The notes beneath the pieces are model-generated. The model ran no database searches, was not told the origin of the DNA, and was given only the letters and a program-made list of their open reading frames with translations. The translations under genes and the position numbers were made by a program. From positions 1 through 19,519 of the forward strand of contig JAEWCY010000149.1 of assembly GCA_023390395.1 (NCBI GenBank): a stretch of DNA of 19,519 nucleotides. Direction: 5' to 3'. Positions 1-6,394 of this stretch are shown piece by piece. Source of the DNA: Pseudomonadota bacterium (GTDB lineage: Bacteria; Desulfobacterota; Desulfovibrionia; Desulfovibrionales; Desulfovibrionaceae). How positions within the stretch are numbered: the first letter of the stretch is position 1; each line of letters begins with the position of its first letter.

Positions 1-2
1 TC

Positions 3-56
3 TCCTGCCTCACCGAGGCCCGGGAAAAACGCCGGGCCGCGTCGCGCCCGCAATGA
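3..56 (+). CDS. Possible 3' end of a rightward gene entering from the left edge
   Basis: An open frame enters from the left edge and ends at a TGA at 54-56. It encodes about 17 residues rich in Glu, Arg and Ala (TEAREKRRAASRPQ at the end), which would suit a charged C-terminal helix. The piece is too short to identify. Support comes mainly from context: a good rightward intrinsic terminator follows at 144-178, and the next gene on the other strand converges here. It could be chance, because any frame stays open over so short a stretch. Confidence 0.3.
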   Translation, partial: SCLTEAREKRRAASRPQ

Positions 57-67
57 AGTAATAGGGA

Positions 68-122
68 ATGCCTCCGGCGGCCAGGAGGGGCCGAGGGCCC
101 CTCCTGGACCACCCCAAAGGGG
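68..122. repeat. REP-like intergenic palindrome
   Basis: The core is a perfect 12-base inverted repeat, CCAGGAGGGGCC at 81-92 and GGCCCCTCCTGG at 96-107, with a 3-base loop. It is flanked on the left by GCCTCCGGCGG and on the right by a second small palindrome, CCCCAAAGGGG at 112-122. Neither strand has a T-run directly after the stem, so it is not a standard terminator. The layout resembles short palindromic elements that I recall being scattered between genes in Desulfovibrio chromosomes. That link is from memory, and only one copy is present in this window. Confidence 0.5.
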
Positions 123-143
123 AAGAATTTTGCGACTGCAAGG

Positions 144-178
144 GGCGAAGGGGCGGCAGCCGGTTCGCCTCTTTTTTT
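144..178 (+). terminator. Rightward intrinsic terminator
   Basis: GGCGAA (144-149) pairs with TTCGCC (164-169). The loop can form a further small GGC/GCC pairing. A TC followed by seven T residues comes next (170-178). The orientation suits the rightward gene thought to end at 56, and it lies between that gene and the convergent operon ending at 224. Confidence 0.6.
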
Positions 179-223
179 GCGCCGACGGGCGGCGGCGCCG
201 GCCTCCTTGGGCGCGATCCGGCC

Positions 224-730
224 TCAGTCGGCCTCGTCCCGGATGAAGGCGATGGTCTTTTCCGGCAGGGCTTTCGGCGCGCCGCCGTTGCCGAGTTCGG
301 TCAGGTCCTCGGTGATGGTGAGCATGAACTGGGTGAAGCGGGCCTGCTTTTGCACCCGCTCCCGGGCGTCGGGGCTGTGCCAGGCTTCCTTGAGCAGCTC
401 CGCGGCGTGGTGGTGGATCATCAGGGCCAGGGGCTTGGGCATGGAGGCGTAATATTCGAGCATGTTGGCCTTCATCTCGTCGATGCTGGCCAGGAATTCC
501 CCGAACTGCTCGGTCTGGCGCTCCTCTTCCATCTGCGTCCGCCTGCACTCCTCGCGAAAGCGGATCTCCATGATCTCCAGGCGCTTTTTGAGCTCGGCCG
601 CGGCCACGAGCTTTTCCTCCTTGAGCCGGTCGAGTTCGGGCTGGTTCTCGCGCTGCCAGCTGGCCGCCTCGCCGCGAAAGCTGTTGATGAGCCTGGAAAA
701 GAATCTCCCGATGTTTTCAGGGAACGACAT
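224..730 (-). CDS. Coiled-coil protein of unknown function (second gene of a pair)
   Basis: The product has 168 residues and I do not recognise its family. The ATG at 730 was chosen because GAGGT lies just upstream; the same frame stays open much further but without a better start. The N-terminus (MSFPENIGRFFSRLINSF) looks like an amphipathic helix. Residues about 25-85 are highly charged and heptad-like (LDRLKEEKLVAAAELKKRL, then many Glu and Arg), which suggests a coiled coil. The remainder is helical, with a short HHH stretch. No signal peptide or membrane segment is visible. It starts 2 bases after the stop of the upstream membrane-anchored gene, so the two are almost certainly cotranscribed and probably act together. 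Function is not assigned. Confidence 0.75.
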   Translation of the reverse strand: MSFPENIGRFFSRLINSFRGEAASWQRENQPELDRLKEEKLVAAAELKKRLEIMEIRFREECRRTQMEEERQTEQFGEFLASIDEMKANMLEYYASMPKPLALMIHHHAAELLKEAWHSPDARERVQKQARFTQFMLTITEDLTELGNGGAPKALPEKTIAFIRDEAD

Positions 731-732
731 GC

Positions 733-1170
733 CTACCTCGTTTGTTCGAAAAAGAGATCCATGACCAGCGAGGCCTGGGTCTGGTCGGCCTCGGCCAGAT
801 AGCGGTGCAGGGCCAGCAGGCCGTCGAAATCCACGACGGTGACGGCCTTTTCGATGAAGACCGAAGTCCGCTGGTGCATGTAGGGCGTCATGCGCCGCTT
901 GTTGGCCTCGAGCTGCCCGCGCACGATGACGGCCAGTTCGCGGATGTTGGCGCGCTGGCGCTCCAGCGCCAGCTTGCGCCGCGCCGCCAAGCCCCGGTCG
1001 GCGATGGCCTCGCGGATGCGGCGGTGCTTCTCCTCGCGTCTGGCCAGGCGGGTCTTTTTCCGGGAAAGGTACAGGTAAAGGCCAAGCGCCGCGAGCAGGG
1101 CCGGGCCGTACAGGGCGGCCACGGAAAACGAGAAGAAGATGAGCGAAGTCTGGGCGGGGTGGGGCGGCAT
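733..1170 (-). CDS. Single-pass membrane protein with cytoplasmic helical domain, unknown function
   Basis: The product has 145 residues and is not recognised. Residues about 8-35 form one hydrophobic segment (LIFFSFSVAALYGPALLAAL and onward). A basic stretch follows at once (SRKKTRLARREEKHRRIR), which predicts a cytoplasmic C-terminal domain by the positive-inside rule. Residues about 45-95 are charged and helical, possibly a coiled coil, and the tail has a VVDFDGLLALHRYL segment. The ATG at 1170 is the only start before an in-frame stop 18 bases upstream, but it has no clear Shine-Dalgarno sequence. It is the first gene of a two-gene unit with the coiled-coil gene at 224-730. A membrane anchor plus soluble partner is an inference. 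Confidence 0.75.
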   Translation of the reverse strand: MPPHPAQTSLIFFSFSVAALYGPALLAALGLYLYLSRKKTRLARREEKHRRIREAIADRGLAARRKLALERQRANIRELAVIVRGQLEANKRRMTPYMHQRTSVFIEKAVTVVDFDGLLALHRYLAEADQTQASLVMDLFFEQTR

Positions 1171-1264
1171 GACGTTTGAACGGACTTACCCGGCGGTTGA
1201 CGGCGCGGCGGCCGGCGCGGACGCGCAACCAAAGCGTCCGGCGGCAGGCGCTCGCGCCAGTCTC

Positions 1265-1293
1265 CTGTTAGGGCAAAGAACAGTTCGCGTCAA
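1265..1293 (-). promoter_or_regulatory. Candidate sigma-70-type promoter for the coiled-coil gene pair
   Basis: On the minus strand TTGACG (1288-1293) is followed after 17 bases by TAACAG (1265-1270). The -35 box is close to consensus and the -10 box is poor. It would give a leader of roughly 90 bases before the start at 1170. It is the best candidate in the gap, but it is predicted by eye only. Confidence 0.35.
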
Positions 1294-1344
1294 GTCGGCC
1301 TGATTTTTGCAATACCACGAAATTCATGCCTTTTATGGGGCAGG

Positions 1345-1379
1345 CCGCTCCCGGGGCCGCATCGCGGCCCCGGGAGCGG
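1345..1379 (-). terminator. Very long perfect hairpin after the alcohol dehydrogenase gene
   Basis: A 16-base perfect inverted repeat (1345-1360 with 1364-1379) encloses a 3-base loop. The arms read CCGCTCCCGGGGCCGC and its complement. It begins 12 bases beyond the dehydrogenase stop, the usual place for a terminator. No T-run follows on either strand, so it may act as a U-tract-independent terminator or as a 3'-end RNA stabiliser rather than a classical intrinsic terminator. Confidence 0.5.
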
Positions 1380-1391
1380 AGCGGGAAACGC

Positions 1392-2591
1392 CTACAACGA
1401 ATTGCGGAAGATGCGGGCCACCAGTTCCTCGGTCACCGGCACCGGGGCCAGGGGAAGGAGCATCTTGGAGAGCGACGAGGCCATGGCCGTTTTGGTCAGG
1501 GCCGGGATGTCGGCCTCGCTGAAGCAGCCGGCCATGGACGTGGACTGCCCCACGCCGTGGCACCATTGGCGCAGTTTTTCCACAACGTAGTCCGCTTCGC
1601 CCGGAACGCCCTTGAGACCGGGGATGATCGGGGCGAAGAGTTCGGCGACGACTTCCGGCACGGCCGGATAGATTTCCTTGACCATGGCCGGCATGAGGAT
1701 GCCGAGCCCGTCGCCGTGGGTGACGGAGGCGTTTAAGGTGCTCATGGCGTGCTCCATGGCGTGGGTGATGTGGAGCAGGCCCAGGTCGAAGCTGATGCCG
1801 GCGATGGCCGAGGCGTACATGAGCCAGTAGCGGGCGGTGAGGTTGCCGGGCTCCACGATGGCCGTGGGCAGGTAGGTGGCCACCAGGCGGATGGCGTCGC
1901 GGGCCAGGCCGATGGAGTAGGGCGTGGTGGTGATGGTGGTGGCCGCCTCCAGGGCGTGGTTCACGGCGTCGATGGAGGTGGAGATGGTCTGTTTGGTCGG
2001 CATGGTGGCCGTCAGCGCCGGGTCTTCGATGGTGAAGGTCGCGTAGATGTTGGGCGAATTGATGGCCGGCTTGTCCTCGCCGTCGGACTGGGCCACGGCG
2101 AAGGCGTCGCACTCCGAGCCCGTGCCGTGGGAGGTGTTGACGAGCACCAGGGGCGCGGCGTCGTCGATGGGCGCGCCCTTCTCGTAGAAGTCCACGGCCT
2201 TTTTGCCGGGATGGCGCATGAGCACGGCGGCGGTCTTGGCCGTGTCCATGGCGCTGCCGCCGCCTATGGCCAGTATGGCCTTCGCCCCGAAGTCCAGGCC
2301 CATGGCCGCGGCTTCCTCGCAGTTGGCGTAGGTGGGGTTGGGGCGGACCTTGTCGTAGTGCTTCCAGGCGACGCGGGCGTCCAGCGCCGGCTTGACGGTC
2401 TTCCAGGCGCCGCTGGCCTTGTAGGCCACGGCGTCGGTGACCACGAGGAACTTGTCCGTGCCCTTGGCGGCCAAGCCTTCGAGTATGCCGTCGATCCTGG
2501 CCACGGCGCCCACGCCGAAGTAGGTGACGGGGCGGGTGGGTTGCAGCACGAAGATCTTGCGGATGTCGATCTTCTTCTCCCAAGCGGTCAT
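1392..2591 (-). CDS. Iron-containing (group III) alcohol dehydrogenase
   Basis: This 399-residue protein has the normal length for the Fe-ADH family, which interconverts alcohols and aldehydes with NAD(P) in the cytoplasm. Visible features are the nucleotide-binding GGGSAMDTAK at about 109-118, the NTSHGTGSE segment at about 152-160, and the metal-site histidine regions DAVNHALEA (about 208-216), LLHITHAMEHAMS and VTHGDGLGILMP. The ATG at 2591 is preceded by AAGGAGG, a strong ribosome-binding site. The gene stands alone, with a hairpin after it and a 355-base regulatory region before it. In sulfate reducers such enzymes oxidise ethanol or form it; the substrate cannot be read from sequence. 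The family assignment is firm, but a specific adh gene name is not justified. Confidence 0.95.
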   Translation of the reverse strand: MTAWEKKIDIRKIFVLQPTRPVTYFGVGAVARIDGILEGLAAKGTDKFLVVTDAVAYKASGAWKTVKPALDARVAWKHYDKVRPNPTYANCEEAAAMGLDFGAKAILAIGGGSAMDTAKTAAVLMRHPGKKAVDFYEKGAPIDDAAPLVLVNTSHGTGSECDAFAVAQSDGEDKPAINSPNIYATFTIEDPALTATMPTKQTISTSIDAVNHALEAATTITTTPYSIGLARDAIRLVATYLPTAIVEPGNLTARYWLMYASAIAGISFDLGLLHITHAMEHAMSTLNASVTHGDGLGILMPAMVKEIYPAVPEVVAELFAPIIPGLKGVPGEADYVVEKLRQWCHGVGQSTSMAGCFSEADIPALTKTAMASSLSKMLLPLAPVPVTEELVARIFRNSL

Positions 2592-2603
2592 GTCGTTCCT
2601 CCT

Positions 2604-2622
2604 TGTGTAGCGTTGTTACACA
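2604..2622 (-). promoter_or_regulatory. Inverted repeat TGTGTA-N7-TACACA next to the dehydrogenase start
   Basis: The 6-base arms are perfect, with a 7-base spacer. The element ends only 12 bases before the ATG at 2591 and abuts the AAGGAGG ribosome-binding site. A protein bound here would block transcription or ribosome access. As RNA, a 6-base-pair stem next to the Shine-Dalgarno sequence could also act post-transcriptionally. The half-sites recall CRP/FNR-family TGTGA-type sites but differ from them, so no regulator is assigned. Confidence 0.45.
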
Positions 2623-2741
2623 GTGCGGCCGCGTGACTGACCCCGTGCGCAAGACGAAAGCACGGCCGCATCCTTCATCCGCATCGTTGCGGTATGAATT
2701 ATGAGTTTGGGAAACAGTAGCAGGCGGGAGGCGTTTTGCAA

Positions 2742-2756
2742 GGGACAATTTGTCCC
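2742..2756. promoter_or_regulatory. 15-base palindrome GGGACAA-T-TTGTCCC upstream of the dehydrogenase gene
   Basis: The arms are perfect 7-mers around a single central base. The site lies about 150-165 bases upstream of the dehydrogenase ATG, a distance typical of upstream activator sites for sigma-54-dependent enhancer-binding proteins. I could not find a convincing GG-N10-GC (-24/-12) promoter in between; the nearest match is poor. It could instead be an ordinary repressor operator. Confidence 0.45.
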
Positions 2757-2946
2757 CGCATCGTTTCCATCGCTGCTTTGGCGCGGAAAATACCCGGCCC
2801 TTGCGGAGGGAGAAGCGGCGGCGGTGCATCCGCCCCTTGGTTGCCCGACGGGCGGCGACAGGGGCGGAGCCGAAAGGGCGGGACCGTTGGCGAGCGCCGC
2901 CCGCCCGCCGAGGCGGACGTTCGCGTGGGGCGGGCCGGGCGGCGGA

Positions 2947-4164
2947 TCAGTACTTGCGCAGTTCGAAGAGCTTCTTGGTCTGGGTCGAAACGATGTGGAA
3001 GAACTTGTCCTGGGGGATGAAGATGTAGGGCACGTCCTCGGCGCGGCGGAACAGGAAGTCCGAGAGGATCATGCGGTTGGCCGCCTGGTGGCCGATGATC
3101 ATGATGTGCTCGGAATTGCCGCTGAGATAGATGGCCTTCTTGACGCCCCGGTAGACCCGGCCGGCCATGGTGGCGTAGCCCTCGCCGCCGGGATAGACGA
3201 AGTTGTACTTGTTGCGGCCCCGGGCCGCGAAAAGATCGGGCATGTCGCGCTCGATCTCGGCGTAGGACATGCCGTCGCAGGTCCCCACGTCGATCTCGTC
3301 GAATTCCGGGAAGGCGTGGTGGATGGTCGTGCCCTTGCGCGTCTCCAGCAGCGGCTCGGCCATCTCCAGGGTGCGCTTGAGCGTGCTGGTGAAGATGTAG
3401 GGCAGCGGCGTGCCGATGAAATGGCGCGACAGGGCCCAGGCCTGCTTGCGGCCCTTTTCCGTCAGGCCCGAGTCGCCGCCCACCCGGTCCTTCACGTTGT
3501 ATTCGCTCTCGGCGTGGCGCACGAGAAAGAGGTTCTTGATCCAGTCGGACATGAGCAGGTCGCGGATGCGGCCGTAGTAGGGCATCTCGGCCGAGACATG
3601 CTCGGCCAGGATGCGGTTGTTGAGCGTATCCAGGCGCACCAGGTCGCGCACCTCGTCCGGCGGCTCGTAGATGTGGCGGTAGTAGCCGATGCGGGTGACG
3701 AAGCTGGCCTTGGCCTCGGCTTCGCTCAGGTGGGAGAATTCGGGAAGCCGGGTCTTGCGGGCCACGGACAGGGCCAAAAGCTCGGGGTCGTCGTTGATGC
3801 ACTCGACGAAGAGCACCGGATGGTTGGGCAGCTGCTCGAGCAGGGTCTGGCGGCGCTTTTTCGAGACGTTGGTGGCGTCGAGGATGGCGATGTCGCCGTC
3901 GGTGGCGAGGAAGGCCTTGGCCTCGGCGAAGTTGACCGCGGCGATGCGTTCGCGAAGCCCGGCCGCCTGGGCGTTGGCGGGATTGTAGAAGTCGGGGTGG
4001 GAGGTGTTGCCCGGGATCATGCGCCGCCGCACGTCCCCATTGTTGAAAAGGCCGACCTTGATGTCGTCCTTTTCCAGGTTTTCCTTGATCTTGGCGGCGA
4101 TGGTGGACTTGCCCATGGCCGGCAAGCCCACCATGGCGATGTAGAGCTTGCGCGGCCGGGCCAT
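2947..4164 (-). CDS. PFKFB-like 6-phosphofructo-2-kinase/fructose-2,6-bisphosphatase family protein
   Basis: The product has 405 residues in two domains. The N-terminal kinase domain has a P-loop GLPAMGKST (13-21), NNGDVRRR (41-48), DATNVSKKRR (96-105, matching the DATNTTRERR region of animal enzymes) and ECINDDPE (121-128). The C-terminal histidine phosphatase domain has LVRHAESEYN (214-223, catalytic His217), GGDSGLTEKG (229-238), the acid Glu290 in FDEIDVG, and GHQAANR (358-364, His359). Domain order and linker position match the eukaryotic bifunctional enzyme that makes and degrades fructose-2,6-bisphosphate. RHG is RHA here. The ATG at 4164 has AGGAC upstream. It could have evolved another phosphosugar substrate. 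Family placement is strong; activity is inferred. Confidence 0.85.
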   Translation of the reverse strand: MARPRKLYIAMVGLPAMGKSTIAAKIKENLEKDDIKVGLFNNGDVRRRMIPGNTSHPDFYNPANAQAAGLRERIAAVNFAEAKAFLATDGDIAILDATNVSKKRRQTLLEQLPNHPVLFVECINDDPELLALSVARKTRLPEFSHLSEAEAKASFVTRIGYYRHIYEPPDEVRDLVRLDTLNNRILAEHVSAEMPYYGRIRDLLMSDWIKNLFLVRHAESEYNVKDRVGGDSGLTEKGRKQAWALSRHFIGTPLPYIFTSTLKRTLEMAEPLLETRKGTTIHHAFPEFDEIDVGTCDGMSYAEIERDMPDLFAARGRNKYNFVYPGGEGYATMAGRVYRGVKKAIYLSGNSEHIMIIGHQAANRMILSDFLFRRAEDVPYIFIPQDKFFHIVSTQTKKLFELRKY

Positions 4165-4230
4165 GTGTCCTGTCCTTGGCGAAAGGTTTGGCGAACGCGG
4201 CGAGGATACGGACGGATCGTCGCCGTATGT

Positions 4231-4250
4231 TTAAAAAACGCCGACGTTTT
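4231..4250 (-). terminator. Candidate terminator after the U32-family gene
   Basis: On the minus strand AAAACG, a TCGG tetraloop and CGTTTT form a 6-base-pair hairpin running into a total of six T residues followed by AA. It lies 18 bases past the stop of the U32 gene and before the PFKFB-like start. The stem is short and AT-rich, so termination may be incomplete. Confidence 0.4.
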
Positions 4251-4267
4251 GCGCAAGGGCGACGGCC

Positions 4268-6247
4268 CTAGAGCAAGCCCACCTCCCAATTGAAATGGCT
4301 GGTGCGCTCCCGCCGGGCCACGTCCTTGGGCAGGGGCTCGCGCAGGTCGGCGAACACGGCGTAGCCGGCCTTTTCCAGGGCGTCGCGGTGCTTGTGCAGG
4401 TCCATCTCCCAGTTGGCGTAGAGCCAGTAGGTGCGGTCGTACTTGACCGCCCACAGGCCCTCTTCCTTGGGGCTGACCACCGGCAGGCAGGTCTTGACCT
4501 CGCCCGAGAGCACCCGGGAAAGCCCGAGCGGCCAGGCTCCCTTGTGCACGATGCCAAGCGGCAGGGGCGAAAGCCCGGGCAGGGCGAGGAGATCCTCGCC
4601 GGAAAGCTCCGGCGAGGCGAAGGCCCCGGCGAATCCCAGCCGGGCCAGTTCGGCCACGGCGATGGGGTTGGCGATGTTGCAGAAAGGCCCGGCCCAGAAG
4701 GCCAGCCCCTTGGCCGAAGCCGGGAAAAGCCCGGTCTGCCAGGGCGCGCCGAGCACGAAGCGCTTGCCGCCGCGCGAGACGATGGCGGAAACGAGGCTCA
4801 CGAATTCGCTTTCCTCGTCGGGCCAGACGACCGGCGGCAGCCACCACCAGACCGTGGCCGCGCGCTGCATCGGCAGGTTGTGGGCTCGCTTGGTGGACAC
4901 CCACACGCCGAACGGCCCCTTTTCCTTGCGCATGTCCGGATGGCGCCACACGCTGATGTTCGCCGGCTCGGTCCGGCCGGCCTTGCGGGGCTTGGGCAGC
5001 GCGGGCACGAACTCCACGGGCTTGGGCTCGCGCTCGGGAATTTTGGCCAGGGCCTCCTCGAGGGGTCTGATCTTCTCCAGGAGCCCGGGCTCGCGGCGGT
5101 CGATGAGGTAGGCCGGCATGCCGGACTCCGGGCGCGGGCCGTCGGCGAAGGTCAGCGTCAGCCGGCCGCCCTTGGGCACGGAGCGGGTCACCTTGACGAT
5201 GCGGTGGCCGGGCTCGTCCTCGGCCCCCAGGCGCACCAGGTCGCCGGGAAGGAGCGCCACCCGGGCCGACAGGTTCCACTGGCCGGGCTTCACCCCGCGC
5301 GTGAGCTTGCCGGCGGGCATGCCCGAGCCGGTGCGCTCCTTGGTGTCCACGGGGTTCTTGGGGCGCTGGGGCAGGAAATTGTAGTTGGTGGAGGCCCGGC
5401 CCAGCGACTGCTCCAGGAAGCTCGCGGCCATCTTCTTGGCCGAGGCGTCGTCCGGGGCGTCGCGCAGGAGCTTGTAGGCGGCCACCACGTGGTAGACGTA
5501 GTGCGGGCCTTTTTTCCGGCCCTCGATCTTCCAGGCCGTGACCTGCGGGATGGTGAGCAGGGCCTTGGTCAGCACGTCCAGGCTCAGGTCCTGGCAGGAG
5601 AAGTAGCGGCCCTTGGTTCCCCGGTGGTCGTAGAGGCGGCGGCAGGGCTGGACGCAGCGGCCGCGCAGGCCCGACTTGCCGCCGAGGTAGCTGCTCCAGT
5701 AGCAGCGGCCCGAGACGTTGTAGCAAAGCGCCCCGTGGACGAAGGCCTCCAGGGAAAAGCCCTCGGGCGCGGCCTCGGCCATCTCGCGCATCTCGTCCAC
5801 GGAAAGCTCGCGCGGCAGCACCGCCCGGGCGAAGGAGAGCCTCGGCAGCATGGCCAGGCCCGTGGGGCTCGACACGTTGGCCAGGGTGGACAGGTGCAGC
5901 TCGCCCGTGAACCCGGCCTGGCGGGCGACGGCGGCCACGCCGATGTCCTGGACGATGAGCGCGTCCGGGCCCACGTCGGCCACGAGGCGCTTGACGAGCC
6001 GGCCGGCCTTGTCGGCCTCGTCGGGCTTGAGCAGGGTGTTGACGGCCACGTAGGTGCGGACGTTTCGCGCCCGGGCCAGCTCGGCCAGGGCGGCCAGCTC
6101 GGAGACGGAGAAGTTGCGGGCCAGCATGCGGGCGGAGAAGTGCTTGAGCCCGCAGTACACGGCGTCGGCCCCGGCGGCCAGGGCCGCCAGAAAGGAATAG
6201 GGATCCCCCGCGGGGGCCAGGATTTCAGGCTTTTTCGCCTCGGTCAT
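4268..6247 (-). CDS. U32-family protein (peptidase U32 / RlhA-TrhP type RNA hydroxylase)
   Basis: At 659 residues it is close in length to E. coli RlhA. The start is PEILAPAGDPYSFLAALAAGADAVYCG, the typical U32 opening. The family signature lies at about 167-183, EAFVHGALCYNVSGRC. Cysteines 175, 182, 198 and 202 (spacing x6, x15, x3), with Cys218 in SCQDLS as an alternative, fit an iron-sulfur site of the kind shown for U32 proteins. A beta-rich middle region (about 310-390) follows. The C-terminal part (about 540-640) again has U32-like wording (NPIAVAELARLGFAGAFASPELSGEDL). Characterised members hydroxylate tRNA or 23S rRNA bases or act in O2-independent ubiquinone synthesis; which applies here cannot be told. 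The older name peptidase is probably misleading. The Shine-Dalgarno sequence is weak. Confidence 0.9.
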   Translation of the reverse strand: MTEAKKPEILAPAGDPYSFLAALAAGADAVYCGLKHFSARMLARNFSVSELAALAELARARNVRTYVAVNTLLKPDEADKAGRLVKRLVADVGPDALIVQDIGVAAVARQAGFTGELHLSTLANVSSPTGLAMLPRLSFARAVLPRELSVDEMREMAEAAPEGFSLEAFVHGALCYNVSGRCYWSSYLGGKSGLRGRCVQPCRRLYDHRGTKGRYFSCQDLSLDVLTKALLTIPQVTAWKIEGRKKGPHYVYHVVAAYKLLRDAPDDASAKKMAASFLEQSLGRASTNYNFLPQRPKNPVDTKERTGSGMPAGKLTRGVKPGQWNLSARVALLPGDLVRLGAEDEPGHRIVKVTRSVPKGGRLTLTFADGPRPESGMPAYLIDRREPGLLEKIRPLEEALAKIPEREPKPVEFVPALPKPRKAGRTEPANISVWRHPDMRKEKGPFGVWVSTKRAHNLPMQRAATVWWWLPPVVWPDEESEFVSLVSAIVSRGGKRFVLGAPWQTGLFPASAKGLAFWAGPFCNIANPIAVAELARLGFAGAFASPELSGEDLLALPGLSPLPLGIVHKGAWPLGLSRVLSGEVKTCLPVVSPKEEGLWAVKYDRTYWLYANWEMDLHKHRDALEKAGYAVFADLREPLPKDVARRERTSHFNWEVGLL

Positions 6248-6298
6248 AGGGATACTCGTTTGCAGGAATTGTCGGCGGGAGATGCCGCGAGGCGAATA

Positions 6299-6314
6299 CG
6301 ATAAGCGATTATCG
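6299..6314. promoter_or_regulatory. Inverted repeat CGATAA-GCGA-TTATCG upstream of the U32 gene
   Basis: Perfect 6-base arms surround a 4-base spacer, 52-67 bases upstream of the U32-gene ATG. On the minus strand the arm contains GATAAT, which resembles a -10 box, though I see no matching -35 box. It could be an operator or simply part of the promoter. Confidence 0.35.
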
Positions 6315-6316
6315 AC

Positions 6317-6349
6317 CGGGAGGGAACCGTTTTTGTCGGTTCCCTCCCG
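6317..6349. other. 13-base-pair perfect hairpin between the flavoprotein and U32 genes
   Basis: CGGGAGGGAACCG (6317-6329) and CGGTTCCCTCCCG (6337-6349) are exact complements around the loop TTTTTGT. Neither strand has a T-run after the stem. It directly adjoins the flavoprotein terminator, which makes a tandem hairpin pair. Possible roles are a backup terminator, a transcript-end protector or a binding site. Confidence 0.55.
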
Positions 6350-6379
6350 AAAAGAGGCCCGAGGCGCGCGCCTCGGGCC
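6350..6379 (-). terminator. Terminator of the TetR/flavoprotein unit
   Basis: A 10-base perfect inverted repeat (6356-6365 with 6370-6379, loop GCGC) is followed on the minus strand by TCTTTT. It begins 15 bases past the flavoprotein stop codon. The stem is almost pure G+C and very stable. Confidence 0.75.
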
Positions 6380-6394
6380 GGAAGGCGGATGCGG

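Larger units (their letters stand above)
2592..2946. other. 355-base gap upstream of the alcohol dehydrogenase gene
   Basis: No convincing gene lies here. The dehydrogenase-proximal part carries two inverted repeats (2604-2622 and 2742-2756, listed separately) and a 7-base direct repeat, CCGCATC at 2666-2672 and again at 2679-2685. The part near the PFKFB-like gene (about 2770-2946) is GC-rich with several short self-complementary stretches, for example GGCGG TGCAT CCGCC at about 2819, but no T-run that would mark a terminator. The open frames crossing the gap have no plausible protein content. Confidence 0.6.

Noticed and set aside
731..1228. Extension of the soluble coiled-coil gene upstream across the membrane-protein gene
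   Set aside because: The extra residues are Arg/Pro/Gly-rich shadow sequence, and the ATG at 730 has a good GAGGT ribosome-binding site.
4295..6304. A 669-residue open frame antisense to the U32 gene
   Set aside because: Long antisense frames are expected in DNA this GC-rich. The translation is Gly/Ala/His/Arg-rich with no motifs, while the opposite strand encodes a clear U32 protein.
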